Source: Tupaia tana (lineage: Eukaryota > Chordata > Mammalia > Scandentia > Tupaiidae). From it: a stretch of 64,000 bases of DNA. Made by a program: the position numbers and the translations under genes. Location of the stretch: contig JAKSZU010000009.1 in NCBI GenBank assembly GCA_026018925.1, positions 69,800,949 to 69,864,948 of the forward strand, written 5' to 3'. Positions 22,529 through 34,389 of this stretch are shown piece after piece (within the stretch, counting starts at the first letter, position 1; each line of letters opens with the position of its first letter). Under the pieces are notes generated by a model that ran no database searches, was not told where the DNA came from, and saw nothing but the letters and a program-made list of their open reading frames with translations.

Positions 22529-22729
22529 GGAGCCGGCAGGTAGCAATGCGTCTCAACTCTAGCTGCTTGAAAATCACACTGCACACATGTGTGTACATGC
22601 CCAGAATCCCGAGAGAGTATGGAGGAGAAGGGACTGTGGTCATCCCCCCACAGGGGATTTCTCACTTTATCTTTTTCTCCCTCTCTCTCCAGTGAGCATG
22701 TACATCTAGTGGCAAAATCTAAAAAAAAA
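22529..22729 (+). mobile_element. tRNA-derived SINE, internally shortened
   Basis: GGAGCCGGCAGGTAGCAATGC head; the stretch with the B box is deleted (CAACTCTAGCTGCTTGAAAATC), but the middle and 3' part are clear (GGAGGAGAAGGGACTGTGG, GTGGCAAAATCT, A-tail). Confidence 0.82.
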
Positions 22730-23534
22730 GTATACCATAAATATGTATAATTATTATAATTATTATTTATTAACTTAAAATAATAATTAAAAAGAAAGAC
22801 TTTTGAGGAAAGTATTTTAAAAATGACTAATTTTACTGAATATACCTCTTATTTGAAAGTATGGAATAAAATTTTTCCTTCTACTGACAACCATTTTGCC
22901 TAAAAATGAAACCATTTTTTCCCCATTCTTCAGCTTTGAAATTCATTTTCTGGCAAAAAAAAGAAATTACAGAACTGGATTTTTTTCTTTCTTCCTATGG
23001 TCCTTCTTTGACTTGAACTGTAACCCCCAAATCCATTCTTATGAATGGGTGTAAATAATCTCATGGTAGGTTCCCTGACATTGACTTGTTCATATCTCTA
23101 AAAGTAGTCTACTGCCAGAATAAGCTGATATTCTTTCACATTTCTGAAATATCTGTCTAGAATCCAACAGTGGTTTTAACTGATTCTTATTCTAAATCAA
23201 TATAGGTTCCTTAAAATTATTTCAAATCCTTAGATCTCTTTTCTGACCAATTCTACCATTGACCTTGCTTCAATAATGACAACATATGTATTACTTACAT
23301 TTATGTATTTATATTTCCTTAATCTTAACATTTCTTCTTATACTCAAATAGGATTAAGATTCTGCTTGGTTTTCAGGAATGCCAGTAATTGAAAGGATCA
23401 ATCACATCTAGAGCTAATTTAAATGATGAAATTCTGAACTTTAACCTATGATATAATGGCAGAAGAATTTTAGGAACCCTTGAAATATGAATGTAGTTTG
23501 CATGTGGAAGTGACAGGAATCGTTGGTGTCTAGA
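22730..23534. other. Unassigned DNA
   Basis: AT-rich, no open frame of note and no recognised repeat. Confidence 0.35.
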
Positions 23535-24070
23535 GAGCATACTGCAGCAGACAGCTTCTAAAAGGGCTTTCAGAGATCTCTGCCCCCAGTATTTACTTTA
23601 TTGCGTAATCTCTTCATCTTCAGTATGCACTGGACCATATGATTTCCTTATAGTGAATAGAATACAGCAAAAACAATGAGATATCACTTCCAAAATTAGA
23701 TTAAAAAAGACTACAGTCTTTATCTTGTTCCTGTCTCTGTCATTCTCTATCAGTCTCTTCACTTGTTCACCCTGATAAAGTAAGCTGTCATGTTATAAAC
23801 TAGTCTGTGAAGTGGCCTAAATGACAGGGAGTGGAACTTGCCTAATGGCTCCCAGTCAATAAGGAACCAAAGTCTTCAGTCCAAAAACTCACAAGATACT
23901 AAATTTACTTAGCAATAAGAGGAGTGAGCTTGAATGCAAATATTTTTTGTTTGAACCTTGAGATGATTGCATCCTTGGCCAACTCTGTGGTTGCAACCTT
24001 ATGCAACAAAGAACTGGCACCCTCATGAAAGAAAATTACTTTGATAAAAAGAAGCAGGATTAGATATTGA
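23535..24070 (+). mobile_element. Ancient mammal-wide repeat, class uncertain
   Basis: AGATCTCTGCCCCCAGTATTTAC, CACTTCCAAAATTAGATT, ACTACAGTCTTTATCTTG, AAGCTGTCATGTTATAAAC and TTCAGTCCAAAAACTC follow the order of a repeat I recall from many mammalian genomes, probably an old LTR of the MLT1/MaLR kind. Naming is from memory only. Confidence 0.45.
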
Positions 24071-24690
24071 CAGGGAAAATTTAGGAAATACAATAAATGA
24101 CTAAACAAAATTTCAGTAATATCAACAGAAGTCTGCTGGTGAAAAGGTACTCTAAAGGGAAAGCTATTTCTAATGAAATAGTGAACAAGGATATTAAATA
24201 TCTGTGCAGTAGGATGTGTGACATAAAATCTTCCCTATATTTATACAGTGTTTATGAATGTTATTATATGAGTAAATTTCTTTTGACAGACTCCAAGAGA
24301 GATTCATTTTTACATCTTTGTAAGTGTGTAGTAAAAACAGAATATATAAAGAATTCAGATGCCTCCATTAAAAATGGTAGAGTGGTCAAATACCTGTACT
24401 TTTGATTCCTGATGCAACCTCACAAAAATGTTGTAAAGATATTATTTGTGTATAAGCATACAAACAGAATGAGAATTAAAAAATAAAAAGATTTGAGAAG
24501 TTATGAAGCCCATGGATGACTTACACATAATTTACAGACCCATAAAAACGGAATCCTTCACTAGCAGTGGGAAACTGAAAACTGACACAGAAACTTGTAT
24601 CAGGAATTAGTAACATCAATTACCTCTAAAAATATAATTGAAGAAGAGCATAGCTTGGTGTGATATCATTAAGCAGCAGTTACATCTGAG
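24071..24690. other. Unassigned DNA with a 102-codon open stretch
   Basis: An open stretch at 24097-24405 has low-complexity, AT-driven composition (many Lys, Ser, Tyr) and no recognised domain; I treat it as chance. Confidence 0.35.
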
Positions 24691-25985
24691 CAATGTTAGC
24701 AAAATAACAGAATAGGACTTTAGACACTTTTCTCCATAGACATAATAATTTTACAATAAGATACAGACCAGTTTCCTTCTAGAAACTCAGCAGAAGGAGC
24801 CCAAAACCAGTTACACAGAAATCAATAGGAGAGATCAGGACCTCCTCTTGCCAAGGGCTCTAGCTCTAGTGTAACACCATAAGATTAGAGGGAAACCCTT
24901 AATTTCCAGCTTCTTTCTAGGAGTGGAAGAGAAGAAGATAATAAATCTAGTCTTTCATTTCTTCTTCTTGTTTTTTTTTTCCATAAGTGCTGCCTGTGTC
25001 TCTGACTTTTACCTCACCTAACTTGAAGGGCTGACAGAACCAATGTACTATAGTTGCTGAGGACTACTAAGGATAGCAATTCTACAAATAACATAGCCTC
25101 AAACTCCCAAAGCAAGTGGGTGGGCCAAATCCCACCTCCTATTTTGTTTCTGTGTTGGAAAAGAATGTTGTGGGTAGGGGCTGTTTGGAGCACTGGCTTT
25201 TGTCTAAGTTTTCTTGGAGGGCTGACAAGCAGGCAGGACATAACATACCACAGCATCCCAGGACTCCTGAGAACAGAGATTTCAACTTAAGTTAGCAAGA
25301 AATAAGTTAAAAGAAAGGACAGCATCTCAAATTAAAACAGTTCCCAGCTTCTCCTGGGCAAGGAAGAGAAAGGACAGAACCATACATCCAATGCATCAAG
25401 TCTAGGGTGTAGTGTCCAAGACACTTGTACCTATCTCACTAATCTTGGAGCACTGACAGGACCTGCCATACTCTAAATGCCTAGTAGTTGCAAAGAACAA
25501 TGTCAGTGATTTGGTCTAGCATGAAAGTTAAGTGGCCTCTAAAATCTCTGACCAAATTGATTGGCAAACATTCTTTTCTGTTTGAGGCCAGTCTATTGAA
25601 GGCTGGAAGAGGTCACTGTCTTGTCTAATGCACCTATGCCAACATAAAGAACCAGAGAAAACGAAGAGACAGGGAAATATCTCTAAAAGAACAAGATAAA
25701 TCTTTATAAATTGATCCTAATAAAGAAGAAATACATGATTTACCCTGCAGAGAATTTAAATAGCCATTATAAAGATGCTCAATGAGATCAAAACAATCCA
25801 TAAACAAAGTGAAAATTTCAATGAAGTGATAGAAAATATTTTAAAATACTAGAGAGAAAGCATAGAGCTGAAGAAAACAACTGCTGAACTGAAAGAGATG
25901 CTCAACAGCAGACTAGATCATGCATAAGAAAGGATTAGTAAATTCAAAAACAGGTATTTGAAAATTGAAAATTGTACAGTCAGAG
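24690..25985 (+). mobile_element. Old LINE-1 5' UTR and start of ORF1
   Basis: AGCAAAATAACAGAATAGGAC at the left resembles an old LINE-1 5' UTR. At 25780-25980 the coiled-coil part of ORF1 is recognisable at DNA level (CAAAACAATCCATAAACAAAG, AACAGCAGACTAGATCATGC, then ACAGTCAGAGAAGG). It ends in an A-run at 25994-26008. Confidence 0.65.
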
Positions 25986-26145
25986 AAGGATAGAAAAAAA
26001 AAAAAAAACAAAAGAAATGAGAACTTCTCAATCAGCAATATGGCAGACTAGAAAAATCCAATGTTGGTCTGCCCCAAAAAAGCAATTAATAAATAACTGC
26101 AAGCCAGAAGAAATAGATATGGGAGAGCTCTAGAAAGTAGAACAG

Positions 26146-26408
26146 AGACCAGCAGATAGTATAATGGTTACATTGCTGGACTCCCATGTAGTCAACCATG
26201 ATTTTGTCCTGGACCTGGTGGCTTAAAACTCATTCCGGGCATGTGTGCATGCATGCCAAAAATCCCAAGAGGAGAATGGAACAGAAGGGATTGTAGTGTG
26301 ACCATCCCCCCTGGGGGACAATTTCTGACTTTCTGTCTCTGTCTCTCCAGCAAGTGCACACAGCCTATAGCAAAAAATGCCTCTCCCCTCCCCCTAAAAA
26401 GAAAGTAC
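26146..26408 (+). mobile_element. tRNA-derived SINE
   Basis: GAGACCAGCAGATAGTATAATGG head of the GTAATGG type but with decayed B box (GATTTTGTCC); the 3' end has an unusual C-rich patch before AAAAAGAAAG. Intermediate in age. Confidence 0.88.
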
Positions 26409-27813
26409 AAGAAAGAAGCAGCAGATACTCTGTGGAGGAAGAAAACAACAGGATGGCTCCATAGCTGTATAGAAAAGCATAAAAAATATTTTACCTGCAT
26501 CAACCCATACTATAACATGGAGAAGCTCAGTACCAAGGAAGATCACTTCTGAGAAATTCATCCTATGTTCTGGGAAAAAAGAAACTGGGTGGACCCTAAT
26601 CCTCAGCATAGCCATGGACACCTGCAAAAACTCACCACTGTGGACACCTGAAGTCTTCATTGAAGCTAAACCCAGTTGCCCCAAACTGTATTCAGAGCTG
26701 CCAAAGTCCATGGCACTGCAATTCTCCTGGAGGAGAAGTTACCACCATGCTCCCTCTTCAAGTCCCAAGATGCCGTAATAAAGCGCCATCCACAATGCTA
26801 CAGCTGCCACGGTGTTATGCTCCTTCCCTGGGGCCTAACTTGCATCATCTAAAGTTTAGAGTCACTAATGCACTCCCTTCTACCTCTCAGGAATCAGGTA
26901 GCTGACGTTTCTCAATTCAGGGGCTTAAACCAGCACAATACCAGTCATGTCTGAGGCCCAGTCTGCTACTGCACTCTGCCATAAGCCACTATTGTACACT
27001 GCTGTAGTATGATCCAGAAATCTGGACCTTGGCTTCATGAGTGATCAATCTGTGCATGCTTGCACCTCAAACACTGTTGCTACCACCATTGTGAGTACAC
27101 CTATAGCTTAGGAACCAGGCACCACAGTAGTTCTACTGATTCCTAATCCCCAAACCAGAATTTTACTGTCACTCTAAGCACTCATGCTCCAAATACTAGC
27201 ACCATCTCTGCCCTAAACATGCCTGCACCCAAGAACCCAGCATTATCATAGGTATATGCATGCCTGTATCTCAGCCATGAAGAGAGAATCCCTCAGCTAT
27301 GGCTTCCTCTTGTGGGGTAAAATGGCAACAAGATAACTCAAGTAGCCTCCAACATCAAGGTTTCCAACAACCCTCTTAACTAAGTTGCTGCCACACACAC
27401 ACACAACCTAGACCACATAGGATCACAGTAATCTTTGTCAAGGCTAACCTCAGCTGACCAATCACATAAAGATCATCCATACTACCGCACCTTCACTAGA
27501 ACCAGAACCACCACACTCATCCACCTTACACTGACCCTGTAGGTGAAAGTCTTTCCCTATAGAAACCAGTCTATAAAGACTGGAAAAGATGATGACACCC
27601 TCAAATGTCCAAACATCAATACAAGATTACAAGAAACATAAAAAAAGCAAGAAAACATGACATCACCAAGGGGAGAAAATAACTTTCCAGTAACTCATAC
27701 CAAACAAATGGGGATCTGTGAATTGCTAGAAATGAAAATTAATATAGTTATTTTAAGAAGGCTCAGCAAGAATCAAGAGAACACACAGACAATTTAATAA
27801 AATCAGGAAAATA

Positions 27814-27900
27814 ATACTGGGCTGTCACAAAATTTTTTGCTTTTCTATGCTAAAATGCATTGTGACTTTTCATTTTATTGAAAAAGGAAAATTTCAATAA
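27814..27900. mobile_element. Possible decayed mariner-type hairpin
   Basis: CTGTCACAAAATTTTTTGC is loosely mirrored by GCATTGTGACTTTTCATTTT. The arms are imperfect, and the unit sits inside LINE-1 ORF1. It resembles the 80-bp hairpins elsewhere in the window only in size and layout. Confidence 0.4.
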
Positions 27901-27996
27901 AGAGACTTATTTAAAAAAAAAGAAAATAAATTCTGGAACCGTAGAATATAATTAATGACATTTAAAAAATCAACAGAAAGCTTCAATAGCTGCCTC

Positions 27997-28223
27997 AGAT
28001 GGCAGAGGGTAAGAGATAGGGAATCAAGGATGGGGAAAAAGAGCAAAACATACAGGAAACAAGAAATGGAAAATTATTTGTTGACAATAACATGTATGTT
28101 GATGTGTTTGATTGAGACAATATACAGTGGACTCTGGATGGAAAATCTCATTTTGTATGCTGTAACGATGTACAGTGAATGAATGTAAATAAATAAATTT
28201 AAATTTAAAAAAAGGAAAAGAAA
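27997..28223 (+). mobile_element. LINE-1-type 3' end fragment
   Basis: Flanked by AGCTGCCTC (27988-27996 and 28224-28232) in ORF1 of the older LINE-1. It contains a purine-rich part, AAATTATTTGTTGACAATAAC, and an A-rich end after GAATGAATGTAAATAAATA. The same 3' end occurs on the minus strand at 39559-39734. Confidence 0.75.
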
Positions 28224-28434
28224 AGCTGCCTCGAACGCAGAAAAAAGAATATACAAACTCAAAGACAGAACTTTTGAAATTAGAAAGTGTAAAGAGAAAA
28301 AAGAGGAAAGAATAAAAAATAATCTTGAAAAATAAAGAAGGGAAAAATGAACAATAGCTCACAAAGTTATGGGACACCATTAAGAAAATCAATGTATGTT
28401 ATGTGATTCAAATAACAAAAGAGAGAAGGAAAAA

Positions 28435-30190
28435 TAATTTATTAGAGACTTTTTGCTGACCTCCCTTTGCCACCATTACCCCCAGAGTCTGAGCTGTGGA
28501 GCATGAAACAGTAGCAGTAAATGAGAACAACTGAGTAAGGAAGACTGCTTTAGACTCTAGCTGCCTTCCACCCACCCAGGAATATTTTGAGACTTCATAG
28601 TTTTCTGAATCATGTCACACACATAGTGACTCCTACTCCCTTCCCTAGTTGAAACCATGCAGCTCAGTCCCAGGTGCACCTACCCTCCAGAGACTGGGAA
28701 ATGAATCAACACCTAAATATGACTATATACACACTTCTCTGACTGGAAGACAAGGCCTTCTACCATGAACAAGTCTGTGAAGTGGAGATCTTTTTCCCCC
28801 GTCACTATAGAGTTGAGAGCAGACAAATAGGAAGAATTGTATAATCCATAAGATGACTAGAAATTACCACAGATGCACAGGAAATATGGGAAAACAAGGA
28901 AAAACTGTTTTCCCAATGGAGAAGAGAGACTCTTCAACAATAGACAACACAAAAGAATTTTCAGAATTGTCAGAAATAGAGTTCTGAATATTCGTGGTGA
29001 CAGAGATGAAGAAGACTTTCCAGGATTTGAAGGAGGAGATAGACACCATAAAATATAACCTTTCAGAACTTCTAGTGATGAGTTCACTAATACAAGAAAT
29101 CAAGACCTCTCTCAAAAGTATTAGTAGCGGACTAGACCATGCAGAAGACAGAATCTCTGAACAGGAAGACAAAACCTTTCACTAAGATAAAGCCACTAAA
29201 ACTAATAAGAAAATAATTTTTTAAAGTGAAGACAACATACAGGAATTATTAGACACTATCAGACTCCAAAATATCCAAATAATAGTTATTCCATTAGGCA
29301 AGGAATTGGACAGGGGAAAAGAAGATCTATCCCATGAAATACTTGCAGAAAACTTCCCAAACCTAGAGAAACATTTAGTTCACCCAAACCCAAGAAATAA
29401 AAAGGACCCCAAATAGAATCAACATAAGAAGATTCTCTCAATGGTACCTCATAATCGGAATGGTAAAAATCTTGGAAAAGACAAGATTCTAAAATCAGCA
29501 AGAGAGAAATGTCAAGTCACTTACGAAGATTACCCTATTAGGATAACATCAGCCCTCTCAACTGAACAATGAAGGCAAGAAAATAATGGGAAGACATATT
29601 CAAACTACTGAAAGAAAAACAATTTCAGCCAAGAATTCTATACCCAGGAATACTCTCTTTCAAATGGGAAGAACGAATAAAACCATTTGTAGACAAAGAA
29701 AATCTGAAAGAATTCACCAATACTAAACCCACTCTTCAATAAGTACTGAAAGTAGTTGTATATCAGGAAAATTAAAGAGAGATAAACCCTGGATTTTGAC
29801 AGAAAGTGGAAGAATATGGAAGATTTACTGCTGAGTGAAGCAAGCCAGGCTATGAAGAAGAGTCACTGTATGTCCCCATTTAATATATACTGAATGTCTG
29901 CACTCTATAACTGAAACGGACGGGCTAAAGGATGTACAAACACAAGAGGTGGATGTGAATGCCAGATGTGGTGTGTGTGTGTGGAGGAGTGGGGCCTGAG
30001 GAAAAACATTTGAAGGAGGGATACAAAGACAGCATTGTTGAGACAGGGAGGTAGTGTTGTTATATTTTGATCAACTCGACCGGGGAGAAATGTTCACATA
30101 TTGAAATGATCACCTTGTAAGCTAAATAATGTGATTGAATGTATTCAAAAATGTAAATAAAAAAATAAATAAATTTTTAAAAAAGAATAA
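28435..30190 (+). mobile_element. LINE-1 copy with ORF1 joined to the 3' end, ORF2 missing
   Basis: Leader at 28435-28870; ORF1 remnants at 28870-29775 with KEEIDTIKYNLSELLV and SSGLDHAEDRISEQEDK in one frame and EILAENFPNLEKHLVHPNP further on. At about 29775, right after the ORF1 end, the sequence changes to ORF2 C-terminus/3' UTR (AGATTTACTGCTGAGTGAAG, then AAGCCAGGCTATGAAG). A 3' UTR ends with AATAAATAAATTTTT at about 30180. Essentially the whole of ORF2 is absent. No clear target-site duplication was found. Confidence 0.65.
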
Positions 30191-30305
30191 AAAAACAACC
30201 TAAAGTTGATAACAAAATGACAGGACAAATCTACAAATATTGATAATAATATTGAATGTCAATGTATTAAAATTAAAGATATTGACTGGCTGAATGTATG
30301 TTTTT
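30191..30305 (+). mobile_element. LINE-1 ORF2 start fragment
   Basis: AAAATGACAGGACAAATCTAC and ATAATATTGAATGTCAATG match the first codons of ORF2. The UBE2V2 retrocopy splits this piece from 31549 onward. Confidence 0.7.
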
Positions 30306-30317
30306 AAAAAAAGACTT

Positions 30318-31543
30318 TTCAGGGGCTGCAGGAGAAGATGGCGGTCTCCACAGGAGTTAAAGTTCCTCGTAATTTTCTCTCATTGGAAGAACTTGAAGAA
30401 GGACAAAAAGGAGTAGGCGATGGTACGGTTAGCTGGGGCCTTGAATATGATGAAGATATGACACTTACAAGGTGGACAGGCATGATTATTGGGTCACCAA
30501 GGACAAATTATGAAAATAGAATATATAGCCTGAAAGTAGAATGTGGATCTAAATACCCAGAAGCTCCTCCATCAGTTAGATTTGTAACAAAAATTAATAT
30601 GAATGGAATAAATAATTCCAGTGGGATGGTGGATGCACGGAGCATACGTGTTAGCAAAATGGCAAAACTCTTACAGCATTAAAGTCGTCCTTCAAGAGCT
30701 ACGTCATCTAATGATGTCCAAAGAAAATATGAAGCTTCCACAGCCACCAGAAGGACAAACATAAAACAATTAATTTTAGAGGCTCTCAAATTTGTCTTAA
30801 ATCAACAACCTTCTACTCATATAAATGTCTTGATTAAATATCACAATGCAAATACCCACACATTAAGTAAAAGAATTCCAGCTGGTAAACATGACTGGAC
30901 ATTTGTAAGACTATATTTAATATATGTTCACCCAGTATGTTTTCAGGTAACAAGAGGGAAAATGCAGCACAATTTTTTTTCTCTTGTTAAGGCACTGTCA
31001 TTTAAATGTAAGCCTGGAGTGCTCAAAATAGAATTTGAGTTTTTAAGATAAAAGCATGGCAAGAAGTGTCAGATGGCAGCGGTGTAAGCATGTGTGTTTC
31101 TGAAAAGTAAAAAATCTCAAGAAGGAAAAACAGAAATGGCATGCTTTATTCATCTCGCTTAGTGAAAGAGCTGCAGTCGAAATTGTTAAGGTAGCAGGTA
31201 CAATGAATATTGTCACAAATTGTGTTAATTTTTGAAGCGGTGTGGGTGCTGACTGCTAGTAGTATCAAAAATATGTTCAGGATTGTTTTGATACCTGTAT
31301 TTATAATAAAAAAAATGTTGGGGGGGCGTATCAATGAATTTCTGTTAAAAGCTGTTCCTGTGTGTTAGGTGTAAGAGACATGGTAAATATTTGTTTACAG
31401 TTTTGTTTAACAAACCATGCATTTAAGTTGAAGTGAAGTCAATAAGAAGGAAATAGGTGTATGGATATGTGATTTTGAGATTAAAGTTAGTCTTAAAATG
31501 TAAATAAAATGTGGAACGTGTCCTCAGGAAAAAAAAAAAAAAA
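30318..31543 (+). pseudogene. UBE2V2: UBE2V2 processed pseudogene
   Basis: Intronless copy of the mRNA for UBE2V2 (MMS2), the catalytically inactive E2 variant that pairs with UBC13 to build Lys63-linked ubiquitin chains. The frame opens at 30338 ([13 protein letters not shown]) and follows the parent closely through [23 protein letters not shown] 2-bp deletion near 30646 then shifts it; DNA similarity continues to the old stop near 30773. A 3' UTR of about 750 bp ends in a 15-bp A-tract (31529-31543). The duplication AAAAAAGACTT lies at 30307-30317 and 31538-31548, inside LINE-1 ORF2. The early substitutions (NFLSLEE for NFRLLEE, one Asp to Tyr) and the frameshift make a functional product unlikely. 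Confidence 0.95.
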
Positions 31544-31548
31544 GACTT

Positions 31549-32865
31549 CATTTACTGTGTACAAGAAACATACTGCATGGATAAAGACATACATAGACTG
31601 AAAGTGAAGGGCTAGAAAAAGATAACCATGAAAATTAAAATAAAAGAAAAAGGCTGGAATTGCAATACAGTTATCAGGCAAACTAGGCTTTAAGAGAAAA
31701 ACTATAATAAGAAACAAAGAAAGATATTATATAGTACTAAAAGGGCTAATTCTCCAAGAAGTTATAACATTTATAAATATCTATGCACCCAACTTGGGAG
31801 CACCCAAATTCATGAAAGAAAGACTGCTAGATCTGAAGGGAGAAATAGACTACAACAAACTATCATTGGGGATCTCTACACCCCATAAACTACTTTGAAC
31901 AAATCATTTAGATAAAAAAAAATAAGGAAAGAGATGCAGGATGTAAATTACACCATAAATAAAATGGACTTGACAGACATCTATAGAATTTCCCACAAAA
32001 CAAACACAAAATATACATTTTCTTTCACCCTGCCTGGAACATTTTTAAAGATTGACCACACAATAAGGCATATAGTAAGCCTTTAAAATACAAATGCATA
32101 GAAACTATATCCAGCATCTTCTCTGACCATGACAGAATTAAGCTGGAAATTAATTTCAGAAAAATCTCTCAGAAATAAACAAACATATGGTAACTAAATG
32201 ACTTACCCCTAATTATTTCACAATCACTGAAGAAATTAAGATTAAAATCAAAAGATTTATTGAAACCAACGATAATGAGTGCACAAGTTTCCATAATCTA
32301 TGGGACATAGCAAAAGCAGTCATAAGAGGGAAGTGCATAGCAATTAGTGCACATATAAAAAGGATGGAAAGGTGGCAAATAGACAACCTAAGAGCATACC
32401 TCAGGGAACTGGGAAAATATGAACAATGAAAAAAAAATCTCAGGAAAAAAGAAATAATAAAGATTTGAGCAGAAATAAACGAATGAACTATACGGAAAAT
32501 AAATAAAACCAAAAGCTGGTTTTTATGAGAAGATAAACAAAATTGATACACTATTAGCTAGACTAATTAAGAAGAGAGAAAGGAACCAGATAAATTGAAT
32601 TCACAATGAAATAGGCAGTATTACAACAGGTATAACAGAAATACAAAAGATCATTACAGAATATTATGAGGTACTATACAACAACAAAGAAGAAAACCTG
32701 GATGAGAAGGACAAGTTGTTACCAAAACTGGATCAGGAAGACATAGAAAGCCTGAATAAACCAATTTCAAGCAGTGAAATTGAATCAGTGATAAATAACT
32801 TCCCAAGAAAGAAAAGACTATAGGTCTCTATGATTTCACTCCTGAATTATAAAAAGCTTATTGGT
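31549..32865 (+). mobile_element. LINE-1 ORF2, endonuclease and early reverse-transcriptase part
   Basis: Resumes with TTTACTGTGTACAAGAAACATAC. Recognisable blocks include AATATCTATGCACCCAAC, ATTGACCACACAATAAGGC, CATGACAGAATTAAGCTGG and AGCTAGACTAATTAAGAAG. Stops and indels are frequent. Confidence 0.82.
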
Positions 32866-32985
32866 TTTTATCTTTCTTTCTGTTAATATAGAGTGCCACA
32901 TTTATGATTTTGCATATGTTGAATTATTCTTACATCCCTGGAATAAAGCCTAGCTGGTTGTGGTGTATATGCTGTTTAACATGTC
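32866..32985 (-). mobile_element. Small inverted LINE-1 ORF2 fragment
   Basis: GATTTTGCATATGTTGAATTATTC and CATCCCTGGAATAAAGCC are antisense ORF2. A plus-strand piece follows directly, so this is an inversion or a separate insertion. Confidence 0.65.
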
Positions 32986-33800
32986 ATCAGGACATGAAAC
33001 ATTCTTTAGTATTGATCATATATTAAACCATACAGCAAGCCTTAAGGAATTAAATAAAAGTAAAAACATATCAAGTATCTTTTCTGAGCTTAATGTCCAC
33101 AATCAAATTAAACTAGAAATCAAAAAGATCTGTGGAAAATATATGATACATGGAGATTAAACATCATTTTCCTGATTGACTATAGGGCCCAATTAAAAAA
33201 TTAAGAAAAATATTTGAAAATTTCTTGAAACAAATGAAAATAGATGCCATTCTAATCCTAAGGGATACAGCAAAATAATGTTAAAAGAAAAGCTAGTAGC
33301 AATAAGCACCCACATTTTAAAAATGGAAAAATAGAAAATAAAAGAACTAATGCTGTACCTTAAGGAATTAGAAGACAAGAACAAAGTAAGCTCAAAAGAA
33401 GTAGAAAGAAAGAAAGAAAAAAGATCAGAGAAGAAATACGTTAGAGATCAACAATTAGTACAGAACAACAAGGAAATACAAAGTTAGTTTTTTTGTTTTT
33501 GTTTTTGTTTTTGTTTTTGTTTTGGAGAGGTTTTCGCTATAGGGCGCGTGCGCTCGCCAGACAGACAGAGAGGGACAGAGAGATAGAAAGCGAGAAATCA
33601 CCCCCCAGGGGGGATGGCCATGCCGCAATCCCTTCTCCTCCATTCTCCTCTCGGGATCTTGGGCACACACCCGCCCGGCATGAGTTTAAGCCACCGGGTC
33701 CGGGACTCGAACCGCGGTCGACTACGTGGGAGTCCAGCGACATAGCCATTATGCTAACTGTTGGTCCCCAAAGTTAGTTTTTTCAACAGATAATAATATT
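32986..33800 (+). mobile_element. LINE-1 ORF2 fragment
   Basis: AAACCATACAGCAAGCC and GAAATCAAAAAGATCTGTGG, then GCAATAAGCACCCACATT, are the ORF2 segment between endonuclease and reverse transcriptase. Split by the minus-strand SINE at 33494-33769. Confidence 0.75.
33494..33769 (-). mobile_element. tRNA-derived SINE, young subtype
   Basis: The A-tail has become (GTTTTT)n at 33494-33522. Target-site duplication AAAGTTAGTTT at 33480-33490 and 33770-33780. A small deletion in the middle shortens the CACGCACGCACACG part. Confidence 0.92.
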
Positions 33801-34155
33801 GACTGATTCTCAATTGAATTCCACTGCATAAAACACACTAGAAATTTCTCATCACTAGCTCCATGAAAGTTCATGTTAACAATGTAAAAATCCCAAAGCA
33901 CCTCACTGATACTTACTTTAAGAACAAGAAGCTGTGGAACCCCAGACACCAGGAAGGTGAGACCTTTAACACAGAGAAAGAGAAATATGAGATTACAGAG
34001 CAGTGCAAAGTTTATCAGAAAGCTGTGGACTCACAAAATTTAACAAAAATCAAATCTGTTCCTCAGCTCCAGGGCTACCTGTGATCATGTATTACCTTAC
34101 AGATGGAGTTTATTCTCACAAGTTGGTGTTCTAAATTTCTTGCCAAGAACCTAAT
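33800..34155 (+). pseudogene. RPL6: RPL6 processed pseudogene, 5'-truncated
   Basis: Intronless copy of the 3' third of the mRNA for ribosomal protein L6 (eL6) of the large subunit. The frame 33863-34081 reads [33 protein letters not shown] and VPQLQGYL. Upstream, LILN-stop-IPLHKTH-stop-KF corresponds to the preceding residues with two nonsense codons. After GYL a stop replaces Arg and a frameshift follows, but AATGGAGTTTATTCTCACAAG-type similarity to the last codons and CTAAATTTCTTGCCAAGAAC of the UTR are visible. It starts mid-message in LINE-1 DNA; no poly(A) tract is left because a SINE abuts it. Confidence 0.9.
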
Positions 34156-34157
34156 TT

Positions 34158-34312
34158 AGGGCCAGGAGGTGGCATGGTGGTTAAAGGCACTGGACTCCCA
34201 AATGGCCAACTGTGGTTCAAGTCCCAGACTTGGCAGCTTCTTTCTCACTTTCTTTCTCTCTCTCTCATCAAATAATAAATAAATTAATTAATTAATAAGT
34301 AATTAAAATAAA
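34158..34312 (+). mobile_element. tRNA-derived SINE, short subtype
   Basis: GGGCCAGGAGGTGGCATGGTGG head, B box GGTTCAAGTCC, then CAGCTTC joined directly to TTTCTCACTTTC. AAT-rich tail. It lies right at the end of the RPL6 copy. Confidence 0.88.
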
Positions 34313-34389
34313 ATAATTCTTAAAATATATAATAAATGATATGTGTATTAATAAACTGTCAAACATTAGCTATATTCAATTAAAAGAGC

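Larger units (their letters stand above)
26020..28434 (+). mobile_element. Second LINE-1: 5' UTR and ORF1
   Basis: CAGCAATATGGCAGACTAGAAAAATCC marks a LINE-1 5' start. A long 5' UTR follows, interrupted by the SINE at 26146-26408. ORF1 begins near 27690 (GGGGATCTGTGAATTGC, then CAGCAAGAATCAAGAGAAC) and is broken by a LINE-1 3' fragment (27997-28223). It reaches ACAAAGTTATGGGACACC near 28362. Its ORF2 seems to resume at 30191. Confidence 0.65.

Noticed and set aside
24097-24405. 102-codon open frame
   Set aside because: AT-driven composition, no recognised domain, no conserved context or poly(A) signal; consistent with chance.
30338-30682. Functional UBE2V2 gene
   Set aside because: No introns, frameshift by a 2-bp deletion, A-tract and target-site duplication: a processed pseudogene.
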